Of a DNA stretch of 64,000 nucleotides, positions 24,401-52,252 are shown piece by piece; positions within the stretch are counted from its first letter, which is position 1, and every line of letters begins with the position of its first letter. The DNA comes from Mya arenaria. Lineage: Eukaryota; Mollusca; Bivalvia; Myida; Myidae. The stretch is taken from NCBI RefSeq assembly GCF_026914265.1, contig NC_069127.1:24194637-24258636 (forward strand), in the 5' to 3' direction. Both the position numbers and the translations under genes were made by a program. The notes below the pieces were generated by a model. It was not told the DNA's origin, did no database searches, and was given only the letters and a program-made list of their open reading frames with translations.

Positions 24401-25273
24401 CATTCAGAATACATTCATTACTTTTGAACAAAATAATTTACTCAGAGTCCAAAAAAGGATCCGTTATAGTCATGTTCTTTCAAGTACATCATTCTGTTTC
24501 TTAAATCTGAGTTGACTGAAACCTTGTACAGTTTCAACATTCAGGGTGTTTGTCTATACACAAGGGATATTAAGCCACTGCCGTACCAGCATTGAACTAG
24601 TATTTTCTTCTATGTTAGGAATGAGAAGAGAGCAATGTAATATTGAAACTATATGAACACAATATACCTTGTCCATTCCTGCGTCCAACTTTGTCTTCAT
24701 TTACAACAACCCCTCCCTGAGGAGTGCACTTCTCTGCCCACTCATCTTTCAGTTTTAAATCATGAATCTGCTCGTCTGTCAGTCCCTGCATGTTTGGTGG
24801 CAAAGTGATACCGTGTTCAGCCAGATCATCGATTTCTGTGAGAGAAAAAATGATTATCATGTATGGTTGATTATAACATGTTGCAGCCGAAGATGAAATA
24901 AACTATTAATGACAGAAAGTATATTTAATTCAATACCCCTAGTATCCAGCTGATGTTTTATTTCTCATCAAGAAATATTCAGTGCATCTAGTTCAATCTC
25001 GGAAGTATTTATTCAAATTTAAAAATGTGTTTAATAATTTTGAATACCTGAAGATGTTAACATATACCTGTGACCAATAACAACTCCTACTCCCAGAATA
25101 TACCACAAACAACATTTTGATCAAGTGTACAGACCTGCTGTGAGGCGCTGAACTTTGAGTCTTCCATTGTATATTGCTGTAACATCTGCCATGACATCAT
25201 CAACACTTGTATCTACCGTCGTCTCATAGAGAAACTGGGCTTCATCTCCTTTCTTGATTACAAGACGCACCAT
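21449..25273 (-). CDS. CFAP298: CFAP298 (C21orf59/Kurly), 7 coding exons, 290 aa
   Basis: Cilia- and flagella-associated protein 298 is a cytoplasmic factor needed for assembly of outer dynein arms and for planar orientation of motile cilia; human mutations cause primary ciliary dyskinesia. Coding exons (minus): 25135-25273, 24668-24835, 24292-24359, 23503-23661, 22576-22707, 22101-22196, 21449-21559. Phases agree throughout and give 290 residues, the same length as human. Landmarks match the family: N-terminal MVRLVIKKGDEAQFLYET and YNGRLKVQRL, then EHGITLPPNMQGLTDEQI, GRRNGQ, IVYPMGLPP, the FENNEDLSGTQ block, and the C-terminal WADNNALKRNFHGLKDIKW. A probable untranslated first exon ends at 25850 (donor) and joins at 25295. 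The gene diverges from the USP gene. Confidence 0.96.
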
Positions 25274-26745
25274 TTTTATTCCTTGTTAATGTTATCTGAA
25301 ATCAACAGCAAAATTATTAGCACACTGCATTCCACAGGTAAACCTGATAATTATCATAATAGCAACTTTACTTAAACACTTTACAGGCACATGTGTAAAA
25401 ACAAATAATTTGATATTGAATAACTTTAATATAGATCATACATATGTTCCCTTAATACAAAAAACATTTTTATTTTAATTTAGTAATTGATAATAAAATT
25501 ATTATTTTTTACATGTTTATTTATTTTCAAAATAAATTAAATAAAAATCAAAGTTACTAGTTAAGTAGAAATGTACTAGTAATCAACCAACTATTTATTT
25601 GAAAGTTATTTTATATTTTCATCTAAAATATTTCATTCAGGCCTATCAAAACACTGACGTTGCCATAGCAATGCAACATGTAAAATCCTATTTCCAAAAT
25701 TATAAAATCAGACATTCTGATATTTGGTAATCATGGTGAAAAGTTGCATATAGGACACGAATCTAAGGAAATACCATATTTAATAAACATATTTTATAAT
25801 TTAACTTGATAAATTATTGTTATACTATATATAAAATGTCAAAATTTACCTATAAATCTGGAAAATTCTAAAACGTGAATTCAACCGGATGTTTACACCT
25901 CGCGACAACGATTTGGTAAAGCTAGTACTTTTATCAAGACATAACGGATTTTCAACTAACGGTCAAACAAAGAAGTAGTTCAAAGTTAGATGTCACATTT
26001 AATAGTCCAAATGGTTGTAGGTGGACGGATTTTTTACGATTTTTTATAAGGCAAATCCTTTACAAGAAGAATGCCGTTTTGAACATCTATTAAGACTTTA
26101 ATAACATGTCCTTGGTACATAGTAAAAAAAGTGTGATATTATATCTTTTTTGTGGACGTATAGAGAGACAAACATTTGTGGCCTAGTGGTTAGAGCGTCC
26201 GGGGCGGGGGTGGAAGGTTCGGGCCGCACAATGGGCGTTATCTGAAATACTCGATTGTAGTGATTATTTATTTTTTTTGAAATTCCAACCACGTATCACA
26301 GGATCTTGATCAGACGTTTGATAAATTAATTGGATATGGTCCAATCAAGAATGCAGTAAAACTCGTGTATTTGTGAGGTATTACAAGCAGCATTTTAAGC
26401 TATTTCTTCATTAACAATATGTAATTTAGAATGAATTATGGTAAAATTATCAAGCGGTCACGTATACTTTTTAATGAAAACAAGTCTTTTCAAATTCAAT
26501 TAATATAAATGCAATTCTATAAATATATATTTATGGTGTAACGTAAATGGACTTTATGACTTGAACATTCAGCGGCATAGATTACTTTAAAAAAGAAACA
26601 AAATATCGTCACAAACTATATTGTGTATCTAAATATAAACCCTTTGTCATGCATATCGGAAATATCGAAGCCTATTGAGCTGATATTATCTGTTACCCCA
26701 CATCTTGTGGTTAGGTTAACCTTAAGGATATTTGTGCAAATCATC
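25274..26745. other. Shared upstream region between divergent CFAP298 and USP genes
   Basis: Contains the intron and probable untranslated first exon of CFAP298 (acceptor side ending at 25295, donor at 25848-25849). Its promoter probably lies around 25850-26000 and the USP promoter nearer 26700. The rest is AT-rich, with a tRNA-like SINE head at 26168-26240. Confidence 0.4.
26168..26240 (+). mobile_element. tRNA-like SINE head
   Basis: GTGGCCTAGTGGTTAGAGCG resembles a tRNA A box, and AAGGTTCGGGCCGC, about 30 nt later, a B box. The middle is G-rich and does not fold as an anticodon arm. No SINE body follows, so it is a fragment. Confidence 0.45.
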
Positions 26746-29563
26746 ATGGCAGAGGCGGAAGGGACCCACGGACGCATTATCCTGGTTGCAATGGACGGAA
26801 GCAAACACTCCAAGCATGCATTTGAATGTGAGTCTTCTTTAAATACTTTTAGGTTCAAGCTTGGTCTACGCGAAAATTTAAACTAATTTCATGTTATTGA
26901 ATGATCTGTCCGAATAGAACAGATAAAGTATAGACTTTAAATAATCGGTGTCTAGTAAACAAGTATTAATGACACTTATGTTAAATGTCGTTTTTGAGTT
27001 GACCGAACTGCTTGCAATGCACATGCTTGATCATTGTTTTATAAGCCACACTTTCTTACTAGTAATCAGAAACATTTGATATGCGTTTAACATTGTGTGA
27101 TTCGCCACAGAGAGGACACAGTTAAGACCAGACATGACTTGATACAGGATGCTGCCATTTAAATAAGACAGTAACTTGAATGATGAGATCCATATCAGTC
27201 TTGCCTTGTGCACCTCCATTTAAAGATGCACTCTTACTCCTAAATAAGATTTGCCACATTTAATACGATTGCTTTAATATACCCAAAGGGCTGAATAAAT
27301 TATGATACTTATGAAGGTAAGTACCGAGTCAAATTTGAAAGAAAGGCGCAGAAAACATGAACTTTCTACCTTATGAGCCGATAGTAGATCACAGTAAATC
27401 TTTTAGCACTCACCAATCATTTAATATTTTTGCGTTTTCAGCTATTAAATAAACGGTTACAATCATGTTATCAGTAATTTATAATTTCCATAAATGCATA
27501 ATTTAGTATGTAGTTAAAGGTTTATCACTTAAAGTTTATGTTTTTATATACATGTGTATGTATTGATTTTGAGTGTCACTTTAAGGGTTCGCGGACTACC
27601 TATACTGCCCAACCGACCGTGTGCTGCTGGCGTACTGTGCAGAGCCAGTCCACAGTGAGTACAACGCTCGTATGAGTTTACTAATGCATTTGTACTGATA
27701 TGATTCTTACAGATGGAATTATTTTGGTACCTGCTGTTTCATTGCAGTGAGTCATTTAACTCATATTAAACTCCGTTTCCAGAGCAAACGACACATATTT
27801 CGTAGTTTGTAAAGATGAAGATATGCAACCCTTGCATACTGGTTCATCACATGTTGAAACACGACTTGTCTCTCTATGAGCACGGTGCTGATGGGCGAAC
27901 CTATGGTGGCACTGCCACAACATGCTCAAAAAAATAATTCTCTTTGTTTTCAGTCAGCACGATAATGTCAGGCGACCCTATGATGGCCCGCCAACTGCTG
28001 AAGCAGGAGGAGCAAAAAATAAAGCAAATCTTTGACAGCATCGACACCATGGCCAAGTCACGCAATGTAGGCCGCTTCCTCACGACATTGTGAACTTTAA
28101 TTAAACAGGCCTGTTTATCTGTTAATTATACCTCACTATAGAACTTTTCGAAGCTCCTCGACCATTTTTTTATCGAAAACAACCTCGGATGTATATGGAC
28201 GGTTTACAATGTCAGAAATCGGGTATTTTTAAGTCCGCTGCAAGTAGATCGCATAGTAATTTAATTTCGCAGATAAACTTATTAACTTACCTCTTGGGAA
28301 TCTTAATTATGTTTGCAATAATATACTTCATTGGCAATAAATTTAAACTTAGATCAAAACATACATATGTCGATCACAGGTGCTTGGGTATGTCTACCTT
28401 GTAGAATTCATTTCTTATGCGTGATTGGCCAGTCGATGTTATCACGTGATTATACATATACTCGATTTATTTTTACATTTTGGTATTTTTTCTACAATTA
28501 TGACATCAAAGATCAAAACATTTTATACAATAATTGTCCTGAGATTCGTTACAGAAGAATACTTTTTTTGGTGCCAATCTGGTGTACAGTCAGTCCCTTT
28601 AATTTTGTTGAATTTCAAGATTTTCTTCTGCTGATTTACGTGCGAATTTTAATTGATACTTTAAAATTCTACACGGATTTTGTTCAGTTTAATACAATAG
28701 ACTGCCTTGAGGGTGACACTGACAGAGCATATTGTCAATAACAATTCGGAAAATACATTCGGAACTCCACGGCCATTTTCTATCGAAATAACCTCGGATG
28801 TATGTACATCAGTACAATTAAGTAGTTCGTTTATTAAATGTAGTGTTTTAGCTTGCATTTTTATATCCAAGCTTTGAATTGATTACCAATGAATTGTATT
28901 AATGCAAACGTAATAAAGTTTACCAAGAGTTAAGTCATCAAGTTTAACTGCTGTATTGAGATTACTACGCGATCTTCTTGCAGCGTAGTTAAACTGTACC
29001 GATTTCTGACATTGTAAACCGTCTATATACATGTACATCCAAGGTTGTTTCCATAGACAATGGCCGAGGACTTCCGAATGCATATATCGCTCTCAGTCGT
29101 TAATTACCTTAGAGTAATATTTTTTTTGATACATTTTTGTGTGAACTTAACTTCAGCTAGTATGCAAATTAGCTCAATGTTCAGATAATAATAATAATAA
29201 TAATATCAAATTCTTGCGATTTGTGACGTTTACACATATAATAGCTTTACGATTATTGCAAATGTCTAAATAAGATCCTTTAATCCCACAGTTTTGCGGC
29301 TTATTCATCAACATAATTAGGAACAATTCTAAGTGGAACTGTTTCAGGTGAAACACCATTTGTTGCGGCTGGATGGAAAGCCAGGCCACGCCATTGTGAA
29401 GGAGGCAGAGAAGCAGGGCGCCACCCTCGTCGTCACCGGGAGTCACGGCACAGGTATCGTCAGGAGGACCCTAATCGGAAGCACTAGCGACTTCATTATT
29501 CACCACTCGCACGTGCCCGTTCTCGTCTGCAAACACGAGGACGAACACCATAAACTGAAATAG
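26746..29563 (+). CDS. Universal stress protein (UspA-like), 4 exons, 159 aa
   Basis: Soluble Rossmann-like ATP-binding protein of the UspA family, expanded in molluscs; the cellular role is not defined. Exons (plus): 26746-26827, 27586-27654, 27954-28066, 29348-29563; phases agree. The protein opens MAEAEGTHGRIILVAMDGSK, with the usual Asp (residue 17) after the first beta strand. It ends with the ATP motif G-x2-G-x9-G-S at residues 119-133 (GSHGTGIVRRTLIGS), then SDFIIHHSHVPVLVCK. Length is typical of the family. An AATAAA at 29573-29578, only 10 nt past the stop, is a likely poly(A) signal. Intron 3 carries a 1-kb fold-back element. The exon 3/4 joint (KSRN to VKHHLLRLDGKPGHA) fits remembered molluscan homologs. 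Confidence 0.92.
27330..27480. repeat. Dispersed repeat, second copy (see 7691-8225)
   Basis: GCAGAAAACATGAACTTTCT, ACCTTATGAGCCGATAG and TTGCGTTTTCAGCTATTAAA align with 8120-8200 in the same orientation. It lies in USP intron 1. Confidence 0.5.
28118..29112. mobile_element. Fold-back element with inverted arms of about 220 bp
   Basis: The left arm (28118-28345) and the reverse complement of the right arm (28885-29112) share GTTAATTA near the tips, GACGGTTTACAATGTCAGAA, ATCGCATAGTAATTT-like and TCTTGG blocks, and a CATTGGTAAT-like block. Arms are about 75-80% alike by eye. A third partial copy of the tip block lies at 28743-28808. The centre is AT-rich; a 136-codon frame inside matches nothing. 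It sits wholly in USP intron 3, so the pre-mRNA could form a long hairpin. Confidence 0.7.
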
Positions 29564-29610
29564 CACGTGGAAAATAAACCTCCAGATATCATAAATAATT
29601 GACAGAGTCA

Positions 29611-29908
29611 GCGTAATGCACCAGCCAATTGTAACCACGCCCCCCCCCCCCAGGTCCGGGGAATAGCGGGTCCCTAATCCCGGGTATAATCTCCGCCATG
29701 CGGGGACAAACTGCTGGTAAAATCCCCGGCAAATGACCCCCCCCCCCCCGGGAACATCCTAGGTAAGGCCCATGCATTTCCGGCGCGAAAACAAAACCAC
29801 CGCATTCACTCGGCACTGCGGGGCCACCTGGAAGGTAAAAACACGACCCATTTCCCCCGGTATATTCCCGGACCTGGGGGCCGTGGTTACAATTGACTGG
29901 TGCATAAA
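29611..29908. mobile_element. MITE with TIRs 'TGCACCAGTCAATTGTAACC'
   Basis: The left end (TAATGCACCAGCCAATTGTA, then ACCACG and a C run) is the inverted copy of the right end (CGTGGTTACAATTGACTGGT, then GCATAA). The mirror symmetry continues inward (CAGGTCCGGGGAATA against ATTCCCGGACCTG). About 298 bp, G/C-rich interior with long C runs, no coding capacity. A truncated relative lies at 13340-13571. Superfamily is not determined. Confidence 0.8.
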
Positions 29909-30354
29909 AGTGGCATGAATGATTCATTTGTTTTGTAATGAGCAAGCAGTGTTTGCTTTTGTAACATCCTTAAGAATCTCAAAAACGGGTAACAAAATAT
30001 ATCATCTTTTAATCAGGTCATTCGGTTGATAGGCATTGCATTCGACAGCTTTAATTTGCATTCGTTTTGTTTTGTTTTGTATTGTTTTGTGTGTACATGG
30101 TGAATAATTTCAATAAATTAATAACAATATTACAATGTTTGATGAATCGTTTACAAAATATTAGTTATAATTGAAACCGATAGCATGAGGGCTGTTTGCC
30201 AGTTATGTAGAGCCGTTTTAGTTGAATAAAGGGATAGAAAATCACTAAACATCCCTTGACCGGAACTTATCAGAAACCGTTCTGATCGATGGTCGATTTT
30301 GAAACACATGTATAAATAAGTCGCCTTTTCTCAATATTTAAAAAAACAAAACAT

Positions 30355-30415
30355 TATCAGTGCCGGTGGCTGATCCAGCATCTGGTCAAATAACGGGTAC
30401 CGACTGCCTTCTTGC
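30355..30415 (+). mobile_element. SINE core fragment
   Basis: TGCCGGTGGCTGATCCAGCA, then TCTGGTCAAATAACGGGTAC and CGACTGCCTT. This matches the core following the tRNA-like head at 39830-39965. The head is absent here. Confidence 0.55.
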
Positions 30416-30577
30416 TAAGCACCCGGCATAACATGTACTAATACATGTAGTAAAAATAAGAAGAGCATTTTTTGACTGCAGACTTGGAACTTTTTCAGAA
30501 TTCTTAATGCAGTAAATAAGAAGTCCGGCACCCAAGTTGATAAATCGGCCTGATGAGTGTTGTTTGCCCATTGTTAC

Positions 30578-30730
30578 TATATGCGGCCTAGTGGTTAGGG
30601 CGTCCGTCTACGGAGCGGGGGGAGGGGTCTCAGGTTCAAGCCACACGCGAAAAAACCTATTCTGATATGGCTGGTTGCTGACCCAGAAGCTTGTTAAAAA
30701 TGATTTACTTCCTGCCTGGATATCAGACCA
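30578..30730 (+). mobile_element. tRNA-headed SINE with core
   Basis: The head has an A box (GCGGCCTAGTGGTTAGGGCG) and a B box (CAGGTTCAAGCC). The body carries GATATGGCTGGTTGCTGACC then CAGAAGC, the same core as at 39830-39965 and 30355-30415, although the heads differ. Confidence 0.6.
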
Positions 30731-31099
30731 TTCAAGCTCTTCAAAAAGAAATATGCAAATATTCATAAAAGTGGTGGCGTTGTTGCCTTACTGTTGGCAC
30801 TGTGGAGAAGTGGTGGCGCCTTCCAGTATAATTTGCATGTGAAGTGAGTTTATAATTGAGCATGTACCCACATGTGCCAAGGTGTTTAAAAATATAAACG
30901 TTACGCTTGTTCTTTGTCTGGCTTAAAAACATGCTAAATGTTCTTTGCCATAATGTATTGAGAATCCACCCACAATTAACAATCCTGAAACTTAGCATTC
31001 TAGTCTACCATTCTCTCTGAAATAAGTAGAGGAAACACGTTTAATATTTTATTCAGTAACAAATTTGACAACATATTAACAATAGAGAATGTATAAACA

Positions 31100-47277
<16,178 letters not shown>

Positions 47278-48311
47278 CTTGATAATTCTGGAGAAGAATG
47301 AAATTAACTTTGTAGTTGTGCATATGATAAAAGGAATAAAAGTAAATAAAGGGTAAAATACTGATATTTTTTTTTAAATAATTAAACTAATTTCCCAAAT
47401 TTTAACAAAGTTAATCAAACTCAAAGGCTGATCGTCCACATATTGAAAAGTCGGGAAGCAAACCTGTGGGAGCAATAGAATAAGCCCCTTATAGATCTAT
47501 TTTAGAGAAGTTAAAACTATATAGATGTACATTTAAGAAAATAAACAAATCAATAAAAGGATATTTGAAAAAAATAAAACGAATTTCCCTAAATTTCGAT
47601 AAAACCTGTCAAACTCAAAGGCAGATCGTCCGAATTAGCGAATATTGAAGTTTGAACTGTTGAAAATAGTCCGAATGCAATGACATATTTTATCACAAGA
47701 GAAAAAATCACGCTTAAAACAGATCAAACACACACACAGATAATATATTATTAATACTAACAAGCTTCCAGAGCTGTGTACAAATGATAAAACTTAGAAA
47801 CACAAATGTTAATTAATCACATGGACGCCGACATTTTTATGAAGCAGGCAACATTTTATCTCAAAGACTATGTAGCGGTTACTTCTCTTTGTAAGTTCCC
47901 GACAATCTTTCCCTGTCCCTGAAACCAACTGAATACATGTAACTTTAAGAAAACAAGCAAGCAAGACGTCAGTAATAAAACTGATTTTCTATTACAAATT
48001 AACATTTTAAACTGGCATTCATTTCGTTGGAACACACGTATACATATGTTTTCTCGGTGTGTGTGTGGGGGGGGGGGGGGGGCAGAACCCTTCCACCCCC
48101 ACCCAGAAACGCATAAAGACCTATATTCTCTAAACCAATCTAGAAGTACCAGCCGACCACTAAAACTTAATAGAAGAATATAATAGTATGGCTTTATATC
48201 TCAAACTATTGATAACATAGATGTTATTTAACACAATCCATGATATCGGTTTAATTATATTTACATATCTGAAACGAAAACAACAACATCGAAATCCATG
48301 CGGCCTATAAC
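47278..48311. other. 5' region of DHX33
   Basis: An acceptor (TTCTCCAG) lies 13 nt before the ATG, so an untranslated first exon and the promoter should be somewhere upstream, probably 47800-48250; I cannot fix the exact exon. A G run of about 16 lies near 48066-48082. No other gene is seen. Confidence 0.4.
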
Positions 48312-51300
48312 CACGGTGGAGAACCCACGTGACTTATTTGGTAAAGTACACGGCAACAAATGTCAACAAGTCTCGATTCAGGTAAGGTTTAAAAGGATAA
48401 CTTTCTTAATATTTGGATTTTTTTTGTGAAATAAAGACCATAAACCCCGCATTTAAGAGCTCTATCCACGGTAATAAAGAACTTTCTCTAATATTCTAAA
48501 GTTTTCTTGAAAATCTTGACCAACTGATTTCTCAGAGTTGAAATCTAAGGCAAAGTACACTGCTTTTGAAAAATCTATCGCTTTACTTCATGTTAGCCGT
48601 AAATAATTCATACACAAATCTTATTTTAAGCAAATTTTATTTATTTTAAAGTTTTCAGCGTGTATTGTTGAACTTCTCATAGTTTTTTCAAAGGCGAAAA
48701 TGAACTAAAACCAAATTGATAAAGTACATGGACATTTTAGGTTTGATAAAATACACGGTCGTTTACAAACTTCAGTGTATATACTCATTATTTCACTGAC
48801 TGGTGCTAAAACGAGTTATAATAAATTTATTTATTATTTCTATTCTTCAAATTCATTATTGAACATTGCTCCATGTTTGAAAAGACGCATTGTTATGCAG
48901 TGGCAATTGAAGAATGAACGCGTTTTAACAGTTAGACCGACGGAGTCTCCTAAATGATGGGCTCATTTTCATGAATCATGGGAACATGTGTTATCACACT
49001 AAAATTCAGTCCTGTATTTTAACAATATATTCGCGATTGACATATAAAGGGCTTGAAGTTTTTGTAAAGGGTGTTCCACTTCTTTTTCGTATCGTTTATG
49101 TAAAACGTGTTTGTATGCATCATACATGGTAAACATTAACACATAACTGCTTAATAACTCATAATTTTGGCAATTTTGAGAAAGAAAAGTTTTCTTTTAT
49201 TTTAATGTCTTCGATTGCTAGCTGATTCGATAGACTTATAATTTTGTGATATTTGTTTCATTTCAGAATATGAAGACTCCGACTTTATGCAAAGAATGCG
49301 GAATGGCATTTCAAAAAAACAAACAACATCTAGTAGACCACGATAGAAGGCCTTCTGGTCAATTGCCATCGTTTTTGCAGGAAAGTGTTTACACAGACAC
49401 AGGTTAGATTTGGCTTTATTTTTTGAAATAAGAATATACTGACAGTTATACTTTTATTATGACACCCCTCGTGTGGAGGTTAAGATTTGCCGTCGTCTGA
49501 CTGTGTTTTCAACGTTTTTTAGGGGTTGCGTTTTTCACATAATAATGTGGTCCGTGTTTTAGTGGACAGGGTCGTTTAGTTTTATGATGCTGATTACACG
49601 ATCAAACACTCATTACGTGGAGGTAAAATAGTGGGTTTTTTTTATAAATAATATTCAAGTACTGACATTGCCAGCATTTCTCGCTAACTTGTGACAGTAC
49701 ATGTCTTTTTTATAGGTGCCGCAATCACGGCGAGACAAAGTTGCACGTTTGCAAATATTGTGGCAAAACTGCTCTTGCAAGACTTGGAGATACACGAAAG
49801 ACGCGAAAGCGGCCAATTGAAGCTAACCTGTGATGTGTTTGGGTTCAAATTGGGTGACACGACCAATCTCAGTGACCAAATTTCTACTAGACACAGGGGA
49901 ATGACACGTTACAAATGTCTACAGTGTCGCTCAGCATTCAAGTTCAAATCTGGACTCAGCAGGCACGTTAAGGCGAATCTCACCTAATCAGGACACTTTG
50001 AAAGATCACAATGGTCTTGTTAGAAGTGCATTCCAGTATGTTGCCGAGTTAAGATAACGTTTTGATGAGTTTAACATTTTATTAAGATAAATAGCAAAAC
50101 GTACTGTTACCAAATGGTGCTCTTTCAAAATCTTCGTTTGTTTTACAGTACTGAAAAAAAATGCTGTGTAAAATTAGTATGAAAACGGATTGAGCATAAA
50201 ACATTTTCACAAGGTTTAGAGATGCATTGTTGTCATTTTCCCATTGATGTCCTATAAACTCTTAACTGCATGTATCTTATAAAATTCAGCAAGCTTTGAA
50301 ACACAATTATTTTGTAATCACATTTAAGCCTTTAGTCTAGAACATTCTAATGTTCCATGCTCAGCTCTAATCTAGATGTTCAAGACTTAGTCCTAGCCTG
50401 TAAGTTGGTAATATAGGGTGCTCTTATTCCTCCTTGCTGTTTCCCATCTAACTCCGAGCCTCCATCTTTACAATCGAGTTCCTGTCTGTATTGTTCGAAC
50501 GACCGCAGTTTTACTGATGTAGATCAGATAATATTTGTTCAGACTGAACCAAATAAAAGATTCAGCGTTACCTGAAAGGTATGAACAATATGCTTTAAAT
50601 GTGGAAATATATATAACTAATTGTGATGTGCCTATTTTATTGTTTTATATCACATCAAAATAGGAACATTCATGAAATTTATAATCACCAAAAACGGGCC
50701 GCTAACTACAGAGATGTTTTATTCGCCGTCAGTCCAGATTATAATTTATAATTAAAACTATCTGATTTTTGAAGAAATGTATGTATGATTCTGTATTGAT
50801 CTGCATATTTGAAAGTAATCGAACTTATAATGGCAGACTTTCTCTTAAATAATACCATAGACTATCTTTCAACTCCTCATTAAATATAATTGCTAAATAT
50901 TTAGTTATTTAGGTGTGCGTTATAATGCAACATTTATTGATACAACTTAAATAAAAACTAAACATTATACATTCTGACTTCGCGAATAGAAAATGCGTAT
51001 ATAACTATTAGTTTGTAAATCTCACTCTACTTTCAAATATAAACTAAAATGACCGTGTACTTTATCATCCTAAAATGTTCGTGTACTTTATCAATTTGGT
51101 TTTAGTTCGTTTTTACCTTTGAAATAACTAGATATTAAACAATACAAGCTGAAAACTATAAAAAAAATTTGCTTAAAATAAGATTTTTGTATGAATTATT
51201 TACGGCTTACATTAAGTAAACCGATAGATTTGTCAAAAGCCGTGTACTTTGCCTTAGATTTCAACTCTGAGAAATCAGTTGGTCAAGATTTTTAGGAAAA

Positions 51301-51490
51301 CTTTAGGATTTTACAGAAAGTTCTTTGTTACCGTAAATAGAGCTCTTAAATGCGGGGTTTATGGTCTTTATTTCACAAGAATTCTCCAAATATTAAGAAA
51401 GTTATCTTTAAAAACCTTACCTGAATCGAGACTTGTTGACATTTGTTGCCGTGCACTTTACCAAATAAGTCACGTGGGTTCTCCACCGTG
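48312..51490. mobile_element. 3.2-kb element with about 450-bp TIRs, CACGGTG ends and 5-bp TSD
   Basis: The left terminus CACGGTGGAGAACCCACGTG is mirrored exactly at the right end (CACGTGGGTTCTCCACCGTG), and similarity continues for about 450 bp on each side. ATAAC stands directly outside both ends (48307-48311 and 51491-51495), a likely 5-bp target duplication. Each arm carries about four copies of a TAAAGTACACGG motif, which could be transposase-binding sites. The interior holds a decayed C2H2 zinc-finger gene piece (49270-49987) and no recognisable transposase. CAC termini plus a 5-bp duplication are known for the Transib/RAG group, and CACGGTG differs by one base from the RSS heptamer CACAGTG. 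The class call is inference; no nonamer is seen. Confidence 0.7.
49270..49987 (+). pseudogene. Decayed C2H2 zinc-finger gene fragment inside the long-TIR element
   Basis: Two exon-like pieces (49270-49402 and 49716-49987) have plausible splice sites and could encode about 134 residues. The first reads MKTPTLCKECGMAFQKNKQH (one finger-like unit). The second ends RYKCLQCRSAFKFKSG then LSRHVKAN, a clear C2H2-like unit. In between, finger-like residues occur in two different frames (HVCKYCGKTALARLGD in one, then TCDVFGFKLGDTTNLSD in the other), so at least one frame change has occurred. It may be captured host sequence or the element's own accessory gene. Confidence 0.5.
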
Positions 51491-52252
51491 ATAACTATAT
51501 TAATATATAATTGCTTCAATGTTCTGTCTTGGCTTTTGGTGTTCTGATCTAGGTAGCCGGAAAAGACTCACGGGACTGAAGTGTTGAAAAATGATCATCA
51601 TCATAATGCAATAAAGTTAAATGACACCATCCTTTTTACATTGGGAAATATGTTATTCAAGTTCGCTGTACGTATTTTATTTTTGAAGATGTGGATTCCA
51701 AAACTGATAAAAAATTCTATCCGACCACGAACAACAAAAGTTAATCAAAATCTACGACAAGTAATTGTTGGCAGTGCTCTTGTGGCCAGTACGAGTTCAG
51801 CATGACATACAATATAAATAAATGCGATGCATCAGTTTATAGTCGATTGATATATTTTTTTTTAATTAAAAAATCGCAAGGATTATTTCTTTGCATTTGG
51901 AAACAATAGTCTTAGTGTTTCAGGCCATATTGTATTATATCTTTATAGCAAAAGTCAAACTCAGTTCGTGACACAGTTTCAAATTGCCCTCTGGCCCTAT
52001 CTTGTCATGTTAAAATTAAAATAACTGTGTATAATTAATACCCAAAATGTTGTGACGTTTTAGGCAAGCCACGTATAATATTTATTTTTAAATTGAATAT
52101 TATTTTCTATCATAACAGCTTTAAAAATATATAAACGACTATTTCTATTTGAGAATTAAGCTGATTGGATTAAAAAAAAGTCATTGAATAAATGATATTT
52201 CATTCATCAAACTTTAAACGTTCATATGGCCAATATGAGCTACAAGCTATCG

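Larger units (their letters stand above)
29564..31099. other. Interval between convergent USP and DHX33 genes
   Basis: Contains the USP poly(A) signal, a complete MITE (29611-29908), SINE pieces at 30355-30415 and 30578-30730, and the DHX33 poly(A) signal (minus-strand AATAAA at 31048-31053). No gene is seen. Confidence 0.5.

Noticed and set aside
28331-28741. 136-codon open frame inside the USP intron
   Set aside because: It lies inside the fold-back element, has low-complexity hydrophobic composition and matches no family.
48312-51490. Polinton-type identity for the long-TIR element
   Set aside because: At 3.2 kb it shows no polymerase, integrase or capsid-like frame, and the duplication is 5 bp rather than 6, so a simpler DNA transposon reading is preferred.
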